64,000 nt of DNA from Sphingomonas sp. MA1305. GTDB taxonomy: Bacteria; Pseudomonadota; Alphaproteobacteria; Sphingomonadales; Sphingomonadaceae. Positions 8,553-17,387 of this stretch are shown one piece after another (the first letter of the stretch is position 1; each line of letters begins with the position of its first letter). A program made the position numbers and the translations under genes. Under the pieces are notes generated by a model. The model ran no database searches. It had not been told where the DNA came from and was given only the letters and a program-made list of their open reading frames with translations. Location of the stretch: NCBI RefSeq assembly GCF_016107325.1, contig NZ_RCVT01000001.1:1550001-1614000 (forward strand), in the 5' to 3' direction.

Positions 8553-10907
8553 ATGACATTCGCGTTGCAGACGCGCCGGCAGTTGCTCGGCGCCACCATC
8601 CTGGCATGTTCGATCGGTGCGGTGTCGCCGGCATCGGCAACGCCGAGCGACCGCACCAATGCGCCGGTCGCCGTATCGACGCCCGCCCCCGGTGCCGCCA
8701 CCGCGCCTGTCACCGACGACCAGGCGCAGACGTCCAACGGTCAGGCGTCGAACGGCATTGCCGAGGGTTCCGACATCCTCGTCACCGGCACGCGCGCCAA
8801 CACGCTGGCGCCGGTGACCGCCTCGCTCCAGACGACGCAGCCGCAATCGATCGTGTCGCGATCCTTCATCGAGGATTCGCTGCCTGCGACCGCGGACTTC
8901 AACCAGATCGCGCTGATCTCGCCCTCGGTGTCGAACACCGGCAACGCCAATGGCGCCGGCCTGTCCGAATCCAAGGCGCAGATCCGCGGCTTTCAGGACG
9001 GCGAATACAATATCACCTATGACGGCGTGCCGTTCGGCGACACCAACGACCCGACGCACCATAGCAACACCTTCTTCCCGTCGAACACGATCGAGACGCT
9101 GATCGTCGATCGCGGACCGGGCAATGCCGCGACGCTGGGCCAGGCGACGTTCGGCGGCAACATGAATCTGTTCAGCCGCGCGACCCGCGAAGACGCCAGC
9201 CTGGAGGCGAAGGGCAGCTACGGCAGCTACAACACCTATCTGCTGCGCGCCGTCGCGCAGACCGGCGCGATCGAGAAGCTGGGCGGCACGCAGGCGGTGT
9301 TCAGCACGCAGTGGATCAAGTCCGACGGCGCGCGCACCTTCAGCCCGTTCCGCTCGTGGAATGCGTTCGGCAAGGTGCTGATCCCGATCGGCGCGCATGC
9401 GCGCCTGACGCTGCTCGGCACCTACAACGTCAACCGCTTCAACCAGCCCGACAATGACGGCGCGACGCTGTCGCAAGTTGCCAAGTTCGGCAAGCAGTTC
9501 AGCCTGACCGACGATGCGACCAGCCAGACGTTCTACGGCTATAATTCCACGCGCAAGACGACCGATTTCGAGATCGTCAAGTTCGAGGCGGATCTCGCCC
9601 CCGGTTCGACGTTCGAGAACCGGGCCTATACCTACAGCTACGACAATGAGACGCTGTCGGGTAACGACGTGACGCTCTACGCGACCGCGGATGCAGCGAC
9701 CATCGCCAAGGCGAACGTCGTCACCCTCGCGCCGGGCGCCAAGGCCGTGGCGGGCATCCCGGGCTATACGAAGACCAACAAATACCGGATGTTCGGCGAC
9801 ATCGCCAAGACGCGGCTCGATTTCGGCTTCGGCGCGCTGACTGCCGGCGCATGGATCGAATGGTCCAACACCTACCGCCAGCAGCGCGACGTCAACCTGG
9901 TCACCATGGCGCCCAATTACGTCGAGAAGGCGGTGACCGATCCGGTCAGCGGCGCCGCGACGCCGCAGAACATCAAGTTCGACCAGAACAGCCACACCAA
10001 CCATACCGAGGAATTCGCGGAGCTGGAGTTGCGCCCGCTGCCCGGACTGACGATCACGCCGGGCTACAAGCACGTCGACTTCAACCGCCAGATCCGCGCG
10101 TCGTACAACCAGACGACCCGCTATGCGCAGTCGCTCAGCAACACCTATACCGCCGACCTTCCGTTCGCGACGATCAACTATGCGGTGAGCTCGCGCTTCG
10201 CCGCCTATGCGCAATATGCCCGCGGCTTCCTGGCCCCGCCGCTCAGCGTACTGTACGTCGCCAATCCGCGCCTCTCGACGGTCGCGCCGCAGCGGTCGAC
10301 CAACTATCAGGCGGGCATCGTCTATCATGGCCCGTCGCTGTCGTTCGACGCCGACGTCTACAAGATCGACTTCACCAACAAGTTCGCCTCGTTCACCTCC
10401 GCCACGCCGGGTGAGGGCGTGATCTTCGTCAACCAGGGCGCGGTGCAGTATAAGGGGGTCGAGGCGCAGGTGACCTACGCCCTGCCGATGGGTTTCGCGG
10501 TCTTCGCCAATGGCTCGCGCAACTATGCCAAGACCGACAATCCGGGCACCGTCCAGCAACAGGTCGCCAAGGCGCCGGAGTGGACGGCGGCCGGCGGCGT
10601 GCTCTACAAGAGCGGCCCGATCCGCTTCTCGCTGATCGACAAATGGGTCGGACGCCAATGGTTCGTCGGGCCGGACGGCAAGGTCGGCGGCACCTACGAC
10701 AGCCCGACCTATCAGTCGAAGGGCTACAACACCGCGATCCTCGCCGCACGCTATGACGTCGGGCCGGTGCGGGTCGGCGTCGAGGTCAACAACCTGTTCG
10801 ATTCGCAGCGGGTGACCAACATCAGCACCGGCAAGACCGCGCCGTTCGACCAATATTTCTACCAGGTGCCGCGGACGGTCACCGGCGACGTGACGCTGAC
10901 CTTCTGA
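8553..10907 (+). CDS. TonB-dependent receptor, coupled to a PAP2 phosphatase
   Basis: Outer membrane receptor of 784 residues. A signal peptide with ACSIGAVSPASA is followed by a low-complexity stretch, the TonB-box region SDILVTGTRANTLAP, a plug (QIRGFQDGEYNITYDGVPFGD, LIVDRGPGNAATLGQATFGGN) and a long barrel ending GDVTLTF. The plug segment DTNDPTHHSNTFFPSNTIE is typical of a particular receptor group whose substrate I do not know. The stop codon overlaps the ATG of a PAP2-type acid phosphatase (TGATG), so the two are translationally coupled. This suggests uptake of a phosphorylated compound or phosphate release at the surface; that is inference. No Fur-like palindrome was seen upstream, unlike the receptor at 3130. 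Confidence 0.85.
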   Translation: MTFALQTRRQLLGATILACSIGAVSPASATPSDRTNAPVAVSTPAPGAATAPVTDDQAQTSNGQASNGIAEGSDILVTGTRANTLAPVTASLQTTQPQSIVSRSFIEDSLPATADFNQIALISPSVSNTGNANGAGLSESKAQIRGFQDGEYNITYDGVPFGDTNDPTHHSNTFFPSNTIETLIVDRGPGNAATLGQATFGGNMNLFSRATREDASLEAKGSYGSYNTYLLRAVAQTGAIEKLGGTQAVFSTQWIKSDGARTFSPFRSWNAFGKVLIPIGAHARLTLLGTYNVNRFNQPDNDGATLSQVAKFGKQFSLTDDATSQTFYGYNSTRKTTDFEIVKFEADLAPGSTFENRAYTYSYDNETLSGNDVTLYATADAATIAKANVVTLAPGAKAVAGIPGYTKTNKYRMFGDIAKTRLDFGFGALTAGAWIEWSNTYRQQRDVNLVTMAPNYVEKAVTDPVSGAATPQNIKFDQNSHTNHTEEFAELELRPLPGLTITPGYKHVDFNRQIRASYNQTTRYAQSLSNTYTADLPFATINYAVSSRFAAYAQYARGFLAPPLSVLYVANPRLSTVAPQRSTNYQAGIVYHGPSLSFDADVYKIDFTNKFASFTSATPGEGVIFVNQGAVQYKGVEAQVTYALPMGFAVFANGSRNYAKTDNPGTVQQQVAKAPEWTAAGGVLYKSGPIRFSLIDKWVGRQWFVGPDGKVGGTYDSPTYQSKGYNTAILAARYDVGPVRVGVEVNNLFDSQRVTNISTGKTAPFDQYFYQVPRTVTGDVTLTF

Positions 10908-11581
10908 TGCTGGCGCTGCTCCTCGCGTTGGCGGCGGCGCAGGCGGACAAGGCGGCGTCGATGCTGGGCGCCACGGACCTCGACCCGGCGCGCGTGCTGC
11001 CGCCGCCGCCCGCGCCGGGCAGCGCACAGGCGCGCGCCGAACTCGCCGAACTGCGGACGAGGCAGGCGAGTCGGACCGCACAGCAGAAGGACGCGGCGGA
11101 GCGGACCGGCGAGACCAAGAATGCGACGATCTTCGCCGGTGTCCTCGGCCCGCGTTTCGACCTCGCTCGCCTCCCCGCGACCGCCCGCCTGCTCGCCATC
11201 GTGCGAGCGACGGAGAAGGAAGCAATCGACCGTGGCAAGGATCATTTCGCACGCCAGCGGCCGTGGATCGTCGATCCTTCCCTCACCCCCTGCAAGCTCG
11301 GCAAGGAACCGCTGTCGAGCTATCCAAGCGGGCATGCGACCAACGCCTATGCCATGGCCGCGGTGCTCGCGCAGTTGGTGCCGGCCAAGGCGCCGGCCCT
11401 CATGGCACGGGCGGCCGAATATGCCGAAACGCGCATCACCTGCGAGCAGCATTGGCGCAGCGACCTAACCGCAGGCGAGGCGTTTGGCCTGCTGCTCGCC
11501 GAGCGGCTGATGGCGAAACCCGCCTTCCGTGCCGTCTTCACCCAGGCGCAGGTGGAATTGGCAGCGGCGGGAATCAGGTGA
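10907..11581 (+). CDS. PAP2-family acid phosphatase (class A type)
   Basis: Secreted phosphatase of 224 residues. It starts with a short signal peptide (LALLLALAAAQA). The three phosphatase motifs are present in order: KDHFARQRP (KX6RP), SYPSGHATNAYAMA (PSGH), and RITCEQHWRSDLTAGE (SRX5HX3D type). In this superfamily the second histidine forms a phosphoenzyme and the enzyme releases phosphate from small esters in the periplasm. Length and motif spacing fit the PhoN-like class A group rather than the membrane lipid phosphatases, as there are no transmembrane helices beyond the signal. It begins inside the stop codon of the preceding TonB receptor, so the pair probably works on one substrate. 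Confidence 0.85.
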   Translation: MLALLLALAAAQADKAASMLGATDLDPARVLPPPPAPGSAQARAELAELRTRQASRTAQQKDAAERTGETKNATIFAGVLGPRFDLARLPATARLLAIVRATEKEAIDRGKDHFARQRPWIVDPSLTPCKLGKEPLSSYPSGHATNAYAMAAVLAQLVPAKAPALMARAAEYAETRITCEQHWRSDLTAGEAFGLLLAERLMAKPAFRAVFTQAQVELAAAGIR

Positions 11582-11780
11582 TCGGCGCGCCGTAGCATAG
11601 CGGGATCGACCGTTCGAGCAGGGCGGCGCGTGCTCCGGGCGTCTGCCCGCGCCCTTTCACCGGCACGAACATCGCCCGCCAGCGAGCAGCGACGCAACGC
11701 CGGTCGGCACAGAGCGGTGCCCCGCGCAGGCCGAACGCATGAGCAGCACCGATGCAACCGTCGCGTAGCGCATCAGGCAC
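11574..11780 (-). CDS. Possible small downstream ORF after histidine kinase
   Basis: A 68-codon frame starting with GTG that overlaps the last 8 bases of the histidine kinase gene, a spacing seen in coupled genes. The product has four cysteines and no signal peptide or known domain. It also overlaps the end of the phosphatase gene on the other strand. Without homologs this could be chance in GC-rich DNA. Confidence 0.2.
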   Translation of the reverse strand: MPDALRDGCIGAAHAFGLRGAPLCADRRCVAARWRAMFVPVKGRGQTPGARAALLERSIPLCYGAPIT

Positions 11781-13116
11781 GCGGCAGGCGCAGGGTCGCG
11801 GTCAGGCCGGGGCCGGCGTCGCCGATCGTCAGCGTGCCGTCGTGCGCACGGGCGATCGCCGCGACGAGGTTGAGGCCAAGGCCGTGTCCGGCAGCGGCGC
11901 GCGTCCGGTCGAGCCGCACAAACCGCTCGACGATCCGCTCGCGGTCGGCAGCGGGAACGCCGGGGCCATCGTCCGCGACGACCACCACGACGCCATCGCC
12001 GTCCGCTGCGACATCAACGCGGACGTGCGTTCCGGTCGGGGTATGCGCTTGGGCATTGTCGAGGAGGTTGATCACCGCCTGGGATAAGAGTTCGGCGCTG
12101 CCGGCGACGATCAGTCCGGGCTCGCTGATGCAGGGCAGAGTCCGCCCGCCGTCGCTGACCGCCGGCGCGTAGCTGTCACACAGGTCCTCGACCAGCGCAC
12201 CGAGGTCGAGCGGCGCGAACCGCTGGCGGACGTCGCCGGCGTCGACATCGACGATGTGCAGAATGCCGGCGAACAGCGCGAGCAGATCGTCGCTCTGGCG
12301 GATGGCGCGGGCGATCGCCGCATCGCGGGCTGGCCCATCGGGCGCGGCAAGGGCGCTCTCCATGCCGCCGCGCAGGCGTGCGAGCGGGCTGCGCAGGTCA
12401 TGCGCGACATCCGCCGACACCTGGCGCAGGTTTTCGAGCAGCCGCCCGATCCGCTCCAACATCCGGTTGAGCACGACGCCCAGGTGATCGAACTCGTCGC
12501 CGCGTCCCGATACCGGCACGCGGTGGCGGATGTCGCCGGCCATGATCGCTTCCGCGGTCAGGCTGACCTGCTCTATCCGTCGCCGCAAATAGCCGCCGAT
12601 CCACAGTGCCGCGGCCACGCCGATCAGCACGACGAGGAAGAAGGCGCCGGCGAACAGGCTGAGGATGACGTCGTCGATCTGCTCCAGCGCCTGCGAATCG
12701 ACACCGACGACCAGCCGGCTGCCGTCGGGAAGCCGGCTGGTCAGCGTCCGCGCCGCATCCGCCCCCTCCACCGGATCGCGGAAGGCGACATCGGCATAGC
12801 CGAGCGGCGGCATCGCCAGGTCGAACGTACCGGCGATGCGCCGCCCGTGCGCGTCGAACAGCGCATAGCCGAAGGTGACGACACCGCTGCGTCCGCTGCG
12901 CGCCGCGATCGTGTCGGCGACCTCGGCAAGGCCCTTGGCGCGATAGTCGCGGATCAGGTCGGCGCTCGCCTCCGCCAGCGCGATGTCCTGTTGGCGGCGG
13001 AAGGCCGCATCGGCGGCAAAATAGACCAATGTGCCGAGCACCGCGATCGCCAGCGCGAACGCGGCCGAATGGGTCAGCGCGATGCGATAGGCGGCGCTGC
13101 GCCGCCAGTCAGTCAT
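11773..13116 (-). CDS. Sensor histidine kinase
   Basis: Membrane kinase of 447 residues, partner of the response regulator just upstream. It has a first transmembrane helix (IALTHSAAFALAIAVLGTLVYF), a periplasmic sensor region of about 140 residues, a second helix (LFAGAFFLVVLIGVAAALWI), a HAMP linker, the phosphoacceptor box SADVAHDLRSPLARLRG with His239, then N-box NLLDNAQAHTP, G1 DDGPGVP and G2 GHGLGLNL. All catalytic boxes look intact. The start overlaps the end of the regulator gene by 8 bp. Placement beside a divergent RND efflux operon suggests it controls that pump, as in CusRS/AdeRS-type pairs, but the signal is unknown. Confidence 0.92.
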   Translation of the reverse strand: MTDWRRSAAYRIALTHSAAFALAIAVLGTLVYFAADAAFRRQQDIALAEASADLIRDYRAKGLAEVADTIAARSGRSGVVTFGYALFDAHGRRIAGTFDLAMPPLGYADVAFRDPVEGADAARTLTSRLPDGSRLVVGVDSQALEQIDDVILSLFAGAFFLVVLIGVAAALWIGGYLRRRIEQVSLTAEAIMAGDIRHRVPVSGRGDEFDHLGVVLNRMLERIGRLLENLRQVSADVAHDLRSPLARLRGGMESALAAPDGPARDAAIARAIRQSDDLLALFAGILHIVDVDAGDVRQRFAPLDLGALVEDLCDSYAPAVSDGGRTLPCISEPGLIVAGSAELLSQAVINLLDNAQAHTPTGTHVRVDVAADGDGVVVVVADDGPGVPAADRERIVERFVRLDRTRAAAGHGLGLNLVAAIARAHDGTLTIGDAGPGLTATLRLPRA

Positions 13117-13786
13117 CCTTACGCATCCGGTATCCCTCGCCGCGCAACGTCTCGATCGGGTCCCGGTCGAACCCGTCGTTGAGCTTGGCCCGCATGCGAC
13201 TGAGATGGCTCTCGACGATATTCGTCTGCGGATCGAAGTGGAACCCCCACACCGCCTCCAGCAGCATCTTGCGCGTCACCACGCGACCGGCGTGGCGCAT
13301 CAATTCTTCGAGAATGCGGAATTCGCGCGGCTGCAGCCGCACGTCACGCGGCCCCCGGCGCACGTCGCGGCGGAGCGCATCCAGCGTCACGTCGCCGACC
13401 CTGAGCTGCGTCGGCGTCTCCGCGATCGGCGGCCGGCGCAGCAGCGCGCTGACCCGCGCCGACAGTTCCGGAAAGGCGAACGGTTTGACCAGATAATCGT
13501 CCGCCCCCGCATCCAACCCGGTGACGCGATCGGCGATGCTGCCGCGCGCGGTCAGCATGATGACCGGCATGCGGATGCCGGCCGCGCGCCATGCCGTGAG
13601 GATCGCGACTCCGTCGGCGGCCGGCAGCATGCGATCGAGGATCGCCAGGTCGAACGGCTCACCCAGCCCCGCCTCGCGCACCGCCGCGCCGTCAGCCAGC
13701 ACCACGACCACATGGCCGATGGCGCGGAGGCCATCCGCAACCTGGGCGGCGGTGGCGGCGTCGTCCTCTGCCAGCAGGATGCGCAT
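13109..13786 (-). CDS. OmpR-family response regulator
   Basis: DNA-binding regulator of 225 residues. The receiver domain starts MRILLAEDDAATA, with phosphoacceptor Asp51 in LAILDRMLP, the conserved Thr/Ala of MLTARG and the Lys of LVKPFAF. The C-terminal winged helix shows RDVRLQPREFRILEELM and VESHLSRMRAKLN with the final YRMRKDD. The ATG at 13786 matches the family start; longer in-frame extensions are antisense-like and have no support. It lies 17 bp after the beta-propeller gene and overlaps the kinase, so the three form one operon that faces the efflux genes; the 160-bp divergent gap (14854-15012) is the likely binding region. Confidence 0.93.
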   Translation of the reverse strand: MRILLAEDDAATAAQVADGLRAIGHVVVVLADGAAVREAGLGEPFDLAILDRMLPAADGVAILTAWRAAGIRMPVIMLTARGSIADRVTGLDAGADDYLVKPFAFPELSARVSALLRRPPIAETPTQLRVGDVTLDALRRDVRRGPRDVRLQPREFRILEELMRHAGRVVTRKMLLEAVWGFHFDPQTNIVESHLSRMRAKLNDGFDRDPIETLRGEGYRMRKDD

Positions 13787-13803
13787 CGCAGGTGCCGTTC
13801 CGG

Positions 13804-14853
13804 TCAGCCGGGGTGGACGGCAAGGACGTGGAAGCTGCCGGGCACCGCCCTGGGCTTGCCGCCATCGCCTGCCGGCACCAGTCGCGCCGCGGGCAGCCAC
13901 ACCGTTCCCGACTGCGGATCGAGCGCGCCGGTCCGCGCGCTCGGTTCGGTGCGGATGCTTGCCTGATGCGTCACCGCCCGCGCGTTGGCCAACGACAGTA
14001 TGTCGAGGACGCCGTCCTTGCCTGCAGGAATATAGGCGCGCCCGCGGGCTTGATCGACGATTACCGCATCGGGGCCGCGCCCGATCGGCACCCGCCCGAC
14101 CAGCAGGCGCTTGGCCGTGTCGACGATCGTCGCGACACCGTTGGCGCAGGCGGCGATCAGCCGGTGATGCGCCGCATCGAGGCCGAGTCCCGTCGGCGCC
14201 TCGCACCCCGGCATCGCGATCGGCGCGACGGCGGCGCCGCGGTTCAAGTCGACGACGTCGATCTCGCTCCTGTCCTCGTTATTGACGAACAGCATCCGCC
14301 CCGCGACCGCGGCATATTCCAGGCCCTCGGCGACCGGAATCGTTCGCACCAGCCGGTGCGCGCGGACGTCGATCTCCGCCACCGAGCCGGCATCGGCGTC
14401 CATCGCCAACAGATGACCGGTGGCGGGGTCGATCACCGCCGCGTCGGGTTTCGCGCCGACCGTCAGGCTTGCCACCTGGCGCCCAGATGCCACGGCGAAG
14501 AAGCGCACGCTGTTGTCCGTACCATTGGTCACCGCGATCTCGCCGGTGGGCAGCGGCACCACGGCATGCGCGTGCGCTGCCGGACCGATCGGCGCCAGCG
14601 GCCGCCCGCTGGTCAGGTCGACCACCGACACGGCGTCGCCATGCGCGATGTAGAGCCGCCGCGCCGTCGCATCGACGCTGGCATAGTCCCAGCCGCCGTC
14701 GCCGGGTACGGCGACCGAACGGACGGAGCCGCCGGGTACGGCGACAGAACGGACGGAGCCGCCGGGTACGGCGACGGAACGGACGGTATCGCCGGCGACG
14801 ACCGGCGCGGCGAGCGCCAGCAAGATCAAGGCGAGCGGTCGGATCGACGGCAT
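13804..14853 (-). CDS. YVTN-type beta-propeller secreted protein
   Basis: Predicted periplasmic beta-propeller of about 349 residues. The signal peptide (PSIRPLALILLALAAPVVAG) is followed by three identical decapeptides (VRSVAVPGGS) produced by a 30-bp tandem repeat, then propeller blades such as ARRLYIAHGDAVSVVDLTSG, IDPATGHLLAMDADAGSVAEID and ARGRAYIPAGKDGVLDIL. Such folds usually bind proteins, metals or small ligands, and no enzyme motif is visible. The start at 14853 has AAAGGAG 6 nt upstream. It is the first gene of the operon with the two-component system, so it may be a sensor accessory or a member of the efflux regulon. Confidence 0.8.
   Translation of the reverse strand: MPSIRPLALILLALAAPVVAGDTVRSVAVPGGSVRSVAVPGGSVRSVAVPGDGGWDYASVDATARRLYIAHGDAVSVVDLTSGRPLAPIGPAAHAHAVVPLPTGEIAVTNGTDNSVRFFAVASGRQVASLTVGAKPDAAVIDPATGHLLAMDADAGSVAEIDVRAHRLVRTIPVAEGLEYAAVAGRMLFVNNEDRSEIDVVDLNRGAAVAPIAMPGCEAPTGLGLDAAHHRLIAACANGVATIVDTAKRLLVGRVPIGRGPDAVIVDQARGRAYIPAGKDGVLDILSLANARAVTHQASIRTEPSARTGALDPQSGTVWLPAARLVPAGDGGKPRAVPGSFHVLAVHPG
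14701..14790. repeat. Three 30-bp tandem repeats inside the propeller gene
   Basis: Units at 14701-14730, 14731-14760 and 14761-14790 are nearly identical, differing at one central base (c, a, g at position 16) and at the end of the last unit. In frame they encode three decapeptides right after the signal peptide. Slippage could change the copy number without changing the reading frame. Confidence 0.9.
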
Positions 14854-15012
14854 GTGACGAGTCTCCTTTGCCCCTCTTGATCGTGGCACGCGATCCGACA
14901 CCAGCGTGTTTGCGCGACATTGGGAAGACATAATGTTTGTCCGTCGCCGCGATCGCTACAGCGCCCTCCGACCGGGCGGATACACTTGCCGGCCCGGAGG
15001 AGTGACGATCCC

Positions 15013-16347
15013 GTGCGCATGCAGGCCCCACTGGCGCCGGCGCTCGCCCTGCTGGCGGCGGGCTGCGCCCACTACACGCCCGCGCCTCTCGCCGCGGCGC
15101 CGACGCTCGCCCCTGCGCTGCCTGCGACCACGAGCGCCGCGCCGCTCGCCGTCGAGGACGTCGTCGCGCTGGCGCTGGCGCGAAATCCGGATCTGATCGC
15201 GGCCCGCACCAGATTGAGCGTCGCCCAGGCGCAACGGACGCAGGCCGGGGTGCTGCCCAATCCCGCACTGACCGGTGCGCTGCTGCCGCTTGTCTCCGGG
15301 GCGGGCGAGGTCCCCGCGTGGAACATCGGCCTGGCGCAGGATATCAAGGCCCTGCTCGTCTACAAGCCACACGTCCGCAGCGCGCGGGCCGCCACCGCCC
15401 AGGTCCGCGCCGATCTATTGTGGCAGGAATGGCAGGTCGCGGGCCAGGCGCGCCAGCTCGCCGTCGACCTGATCGCGCGCGAGCAGACGCGGCCGCTGCT
15501 CGACGAGGCGGTGCGCATCCTCGGCCATCGCAACGCCGTGACGCAGGCCGCTCTGGCGCAGGGCAATGCGACCCTGGTAACCGCCGCACCGAGCGCCGTC
15601 GGCTTCCAGCAGGCGCGCGCCAGCCTCCAGACGCTCGACCAGACGCAGGTGCAGGATCGGCACAAGCTCAACGCGCTGCTCGGCCTGACGCCCGATGCGA
15701 TCGTGCCGTTGCAGTCGGTGCCGCAGCTGCCGGCCTTCGACATGGCGGCCGCGCGCGCCGCGATTCCGACGCTGCCTGCGCGGCGGCCGGATTTGCTCGC
15801 GCTGCGCTTCGGCTATCTTGCGCAGGACGAAACGCTGCGCGCCGCGATCCTCGCCCAGTTTCCCGACCTGATCCTCGGCGGCAGTGCGTCGAGCGACAGC
15901 TCGCGCGTCGTCAACGCCGGCCCGAACGCGCAGCTCGGCCTGCCGCTGTTCGACCGCAACCAGGGCAATGTCGCCATCGCCCGCGCCACCCGCGCGCAGC
16001 TCCAGGCCGAATATGCGGCGCGTCTCGCCGCCACGACCGGAGAGGTCGGCGCACTGCTCGGCGAGATGACGCAGTTGCAGCGGCAACTGATGATCGTGGC
16101 ACGCGATCTGCCCGCCGCCCGCGCCGCCGCGACGCGCGCCGCCGCCGCCTTCGGTGCGGCTGCGCTGGACGAGCGCGCCTATGTCGACCTCATCACCAAT
16201 CGCTTCGCAAAGGAACAGGAAGTGGCGACGTTGCGGCTCGGCCTGCTTGACCGGCAAGTCGTGGTCAGCACCCTGCTCGGCCTCGGATTGCCCGGGGTGA
16301 CGACGCTCGGCCTCGCCGATCCGGGTACGCAGGGAGCGGCGCGGTGA
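15013..16347 (+). CDS. Outer membrane efflux factor (TolC/CusC-like lipoprotein)
   Basis: Outer membrane channel of the tripartite efflux system, about 444 residues. The lipobox LLAAGCAH marks a lipoprotein signal, as in the CusC/OprM group. Two internally repeated OEP domains follow: VEDVVALALARNPDLIAARTRL with LPNPALTG, and later LPARRPDLLALRFGYLAQDET with ILGGSASSDSS. Long helical Ala/Gln-rich stretches fit the periplasmic tunnel. GTG at 15013 is used because GGAGG (14996-15000) is 12 nt away; ATG at 15019 is the alternative. The stop overlaps the start of the adaptor gene (GTGA). Confidence 0.85.
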   Translation: MRMQAPLAPALALLAAGCAHYTPAPLAAAPTLAPALPATTSAAPLAVEDVVALALARNPDLIAARTRLSVAQAQRTQAGVLPNPALTGALLPLVSGAGEVPAWNIGLAQDIKALLVYKPHVRSARAATAQVRADLLWQEWQVAGQARQLAVDLIAREQTRPLLDEAVRILGHRNAVTQAALAQGNATLVTAAPSAVGFQQARASLQTLDQTQVQDRHKLNALLGLTPDAIVPLQSVPQLPAFDMAAARAAIPTLPARRPDLLALRFGYLAQDETLRAAILAQFPDLILGGSASSDSSRVVNAGPNAQLGLPLFDRNQGNVAIARATRAQLQAEYAARLAATTGEVGALLGEMTQLQRQLMIVARDLPAARAAATRAAAAFGAAALDERAYVDLITNRFAKEQEVATLRLGLLDRQVVVSTLLGLGLPGVTTLGLADPGTQGAAR

Positions 16348-17387
16348 GCGCGCGTCTGTTGCCGCTCGCGCCGCTGCTGGCGCTCGCCGGATGCGGCAGC
16401 GCCGACCCCGCGGCCGAACCGACGGCGACGCCGACGGTGCTCGTCACCACCACACCCGCGCGGCAGGACACCGAGGCGCGCACGATCGAGGCCTTCGGCG
16501 AGGCGACGCCTGCCAGCAACGGCGTCGTCACGCTCAGTGTGCAGCAGCCCGGCCAGGTGACGGCGGTCGCCGCGGTCGCCGGCGCCACCGTCCGCCCCGG
16601 CCAGCCGATACTCCGCTTCACGGTCGCGCCCTCGGCGCGCAGCGCCTATCGCCAGGTCGTCGACGCGCTGACCGCGGCAACGTCACAGCGCGCGACCACC
16701 GCCCAATTGCTGACCCAGCAGCTCGCGACGCGCGACCAGCTCGTCCAGGCGGACAAGGCGGTCGCCGACGCACGCACCGCGCTCGCCACCCTGCGCAGCG
16801 AGGGCGCCGGCGTCGGCGAGACGGTGATGCGCGCGCCCTTTTCGGGTGTGGTCGCGACCCTGCCCGTCGCCCCGGGCGATCGGACCCAGCCCGGCCAGGC
16901 GCTGGCGACGATCGCACGCGCCGGCGGGCTGATCGTCACCGTCGGCGTCGATCCCGCACATCGCGGCGACCTGCGCGTCGATGCGCCCGTCACCCTGACC
17001 CGCCTCGACGGCGGCGGCGCGCCGATCGCCGGCCGGGTGCGACGGATCGACGCGATGCTCAACCCGCGCACCCGCCAGATCGACGTCGACATCGCCTATC
17101 CTGCCGGCGCGATCCTGTCCGGCGAGGCGCTGCGCGTCGCGATCGAGACCGGCCAGGCAACCGGCTGGCGCGTGCCCCACCGCGCGGTCGTCGTCGCCGC
17201 CGACGGCCGCGCCCAGCTGTTCCAGCTGCACGGCGGCAAGGCGAAGGCCGTGCCCGTCAGCGTCGTGGTCGATGGCGCGCAAGACGACCTCGTCAGCGGC
17301 GGTCTGTCGTCCGGCGCGCCGGTGATCGTCGATGGCGCCTATCAGCTTGCCGACGGCGATCCGGTGCGTACCGGCGGCATTCGGTGA
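16344..17387 (+). CDS. RND efflux periplasmic adaptor (membrane fusion protein)
   Basis: Periplasmic adaptor of 347 residues joining pump and outer channel. It is a lipoprotein (LLALAGCGSA). A barrel-sandwich half-lipoyl segment (VTAVAAVAGATVRPGQPILRF) is followed by a short coiled-coil hairpin (residues about 90-150), the second lipoyl half (MRAPFSGVVATLPVAPGDRTQPGQ) and a beta-barrel (VTVGVDPAHRGDLRV). The order matches CzcB/CusB and AcrA-type proteins. The hairpin is shorter than in AcrA. GTG start overlaps the previous stop and its own stop overlaps the pump start (GTGA), showing tight translational coupling in the three-gene operon. Confidence 0.88.
   Translation: MSARLLPLAPLLALAGCGSADPAAEPTATPTVLVTTTPARQDTEARTIEAFGEATPASNGVVTLSVQQPGQVTAVAAVAGATVRPGQPILRFTVAPSARSAYRQVVDALTAATSQRATTAQLLTQQLATRDQLVQADKAVADARTALATLRSEGAGVGETVMRAPFSGVVATLPVAPGDRTQPGQALATIARAGGLIVTVGVDPAHRGDLRVDAPVTLTRLDGGGAPIAGRVRRIDAMLNPRTRQIDVDIAYPAGAILSGEALRVAIETGQATGWRVPHRAVVVAADGRAQLFQLHGGKAKAVPVSVVVDGAQDDLVSGGLSSGAPVIVDGAYQLADGDPVRTGGIR

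Noticed and set aside
8499..11252. A 917-codon open frame antisense to the second TonB receptor
   Set aside because: GC-rich coding DNA often leaves the opposite strand open. The sense protein has a full signal peptide, plug and barrel; the antisense product is Arg/Ala/Gly-rich without any domain.
14701..14790. CRISPR array
   Set aside because: The 30-bp units are directly adjacent with no spacers and lie inside a coding frame.
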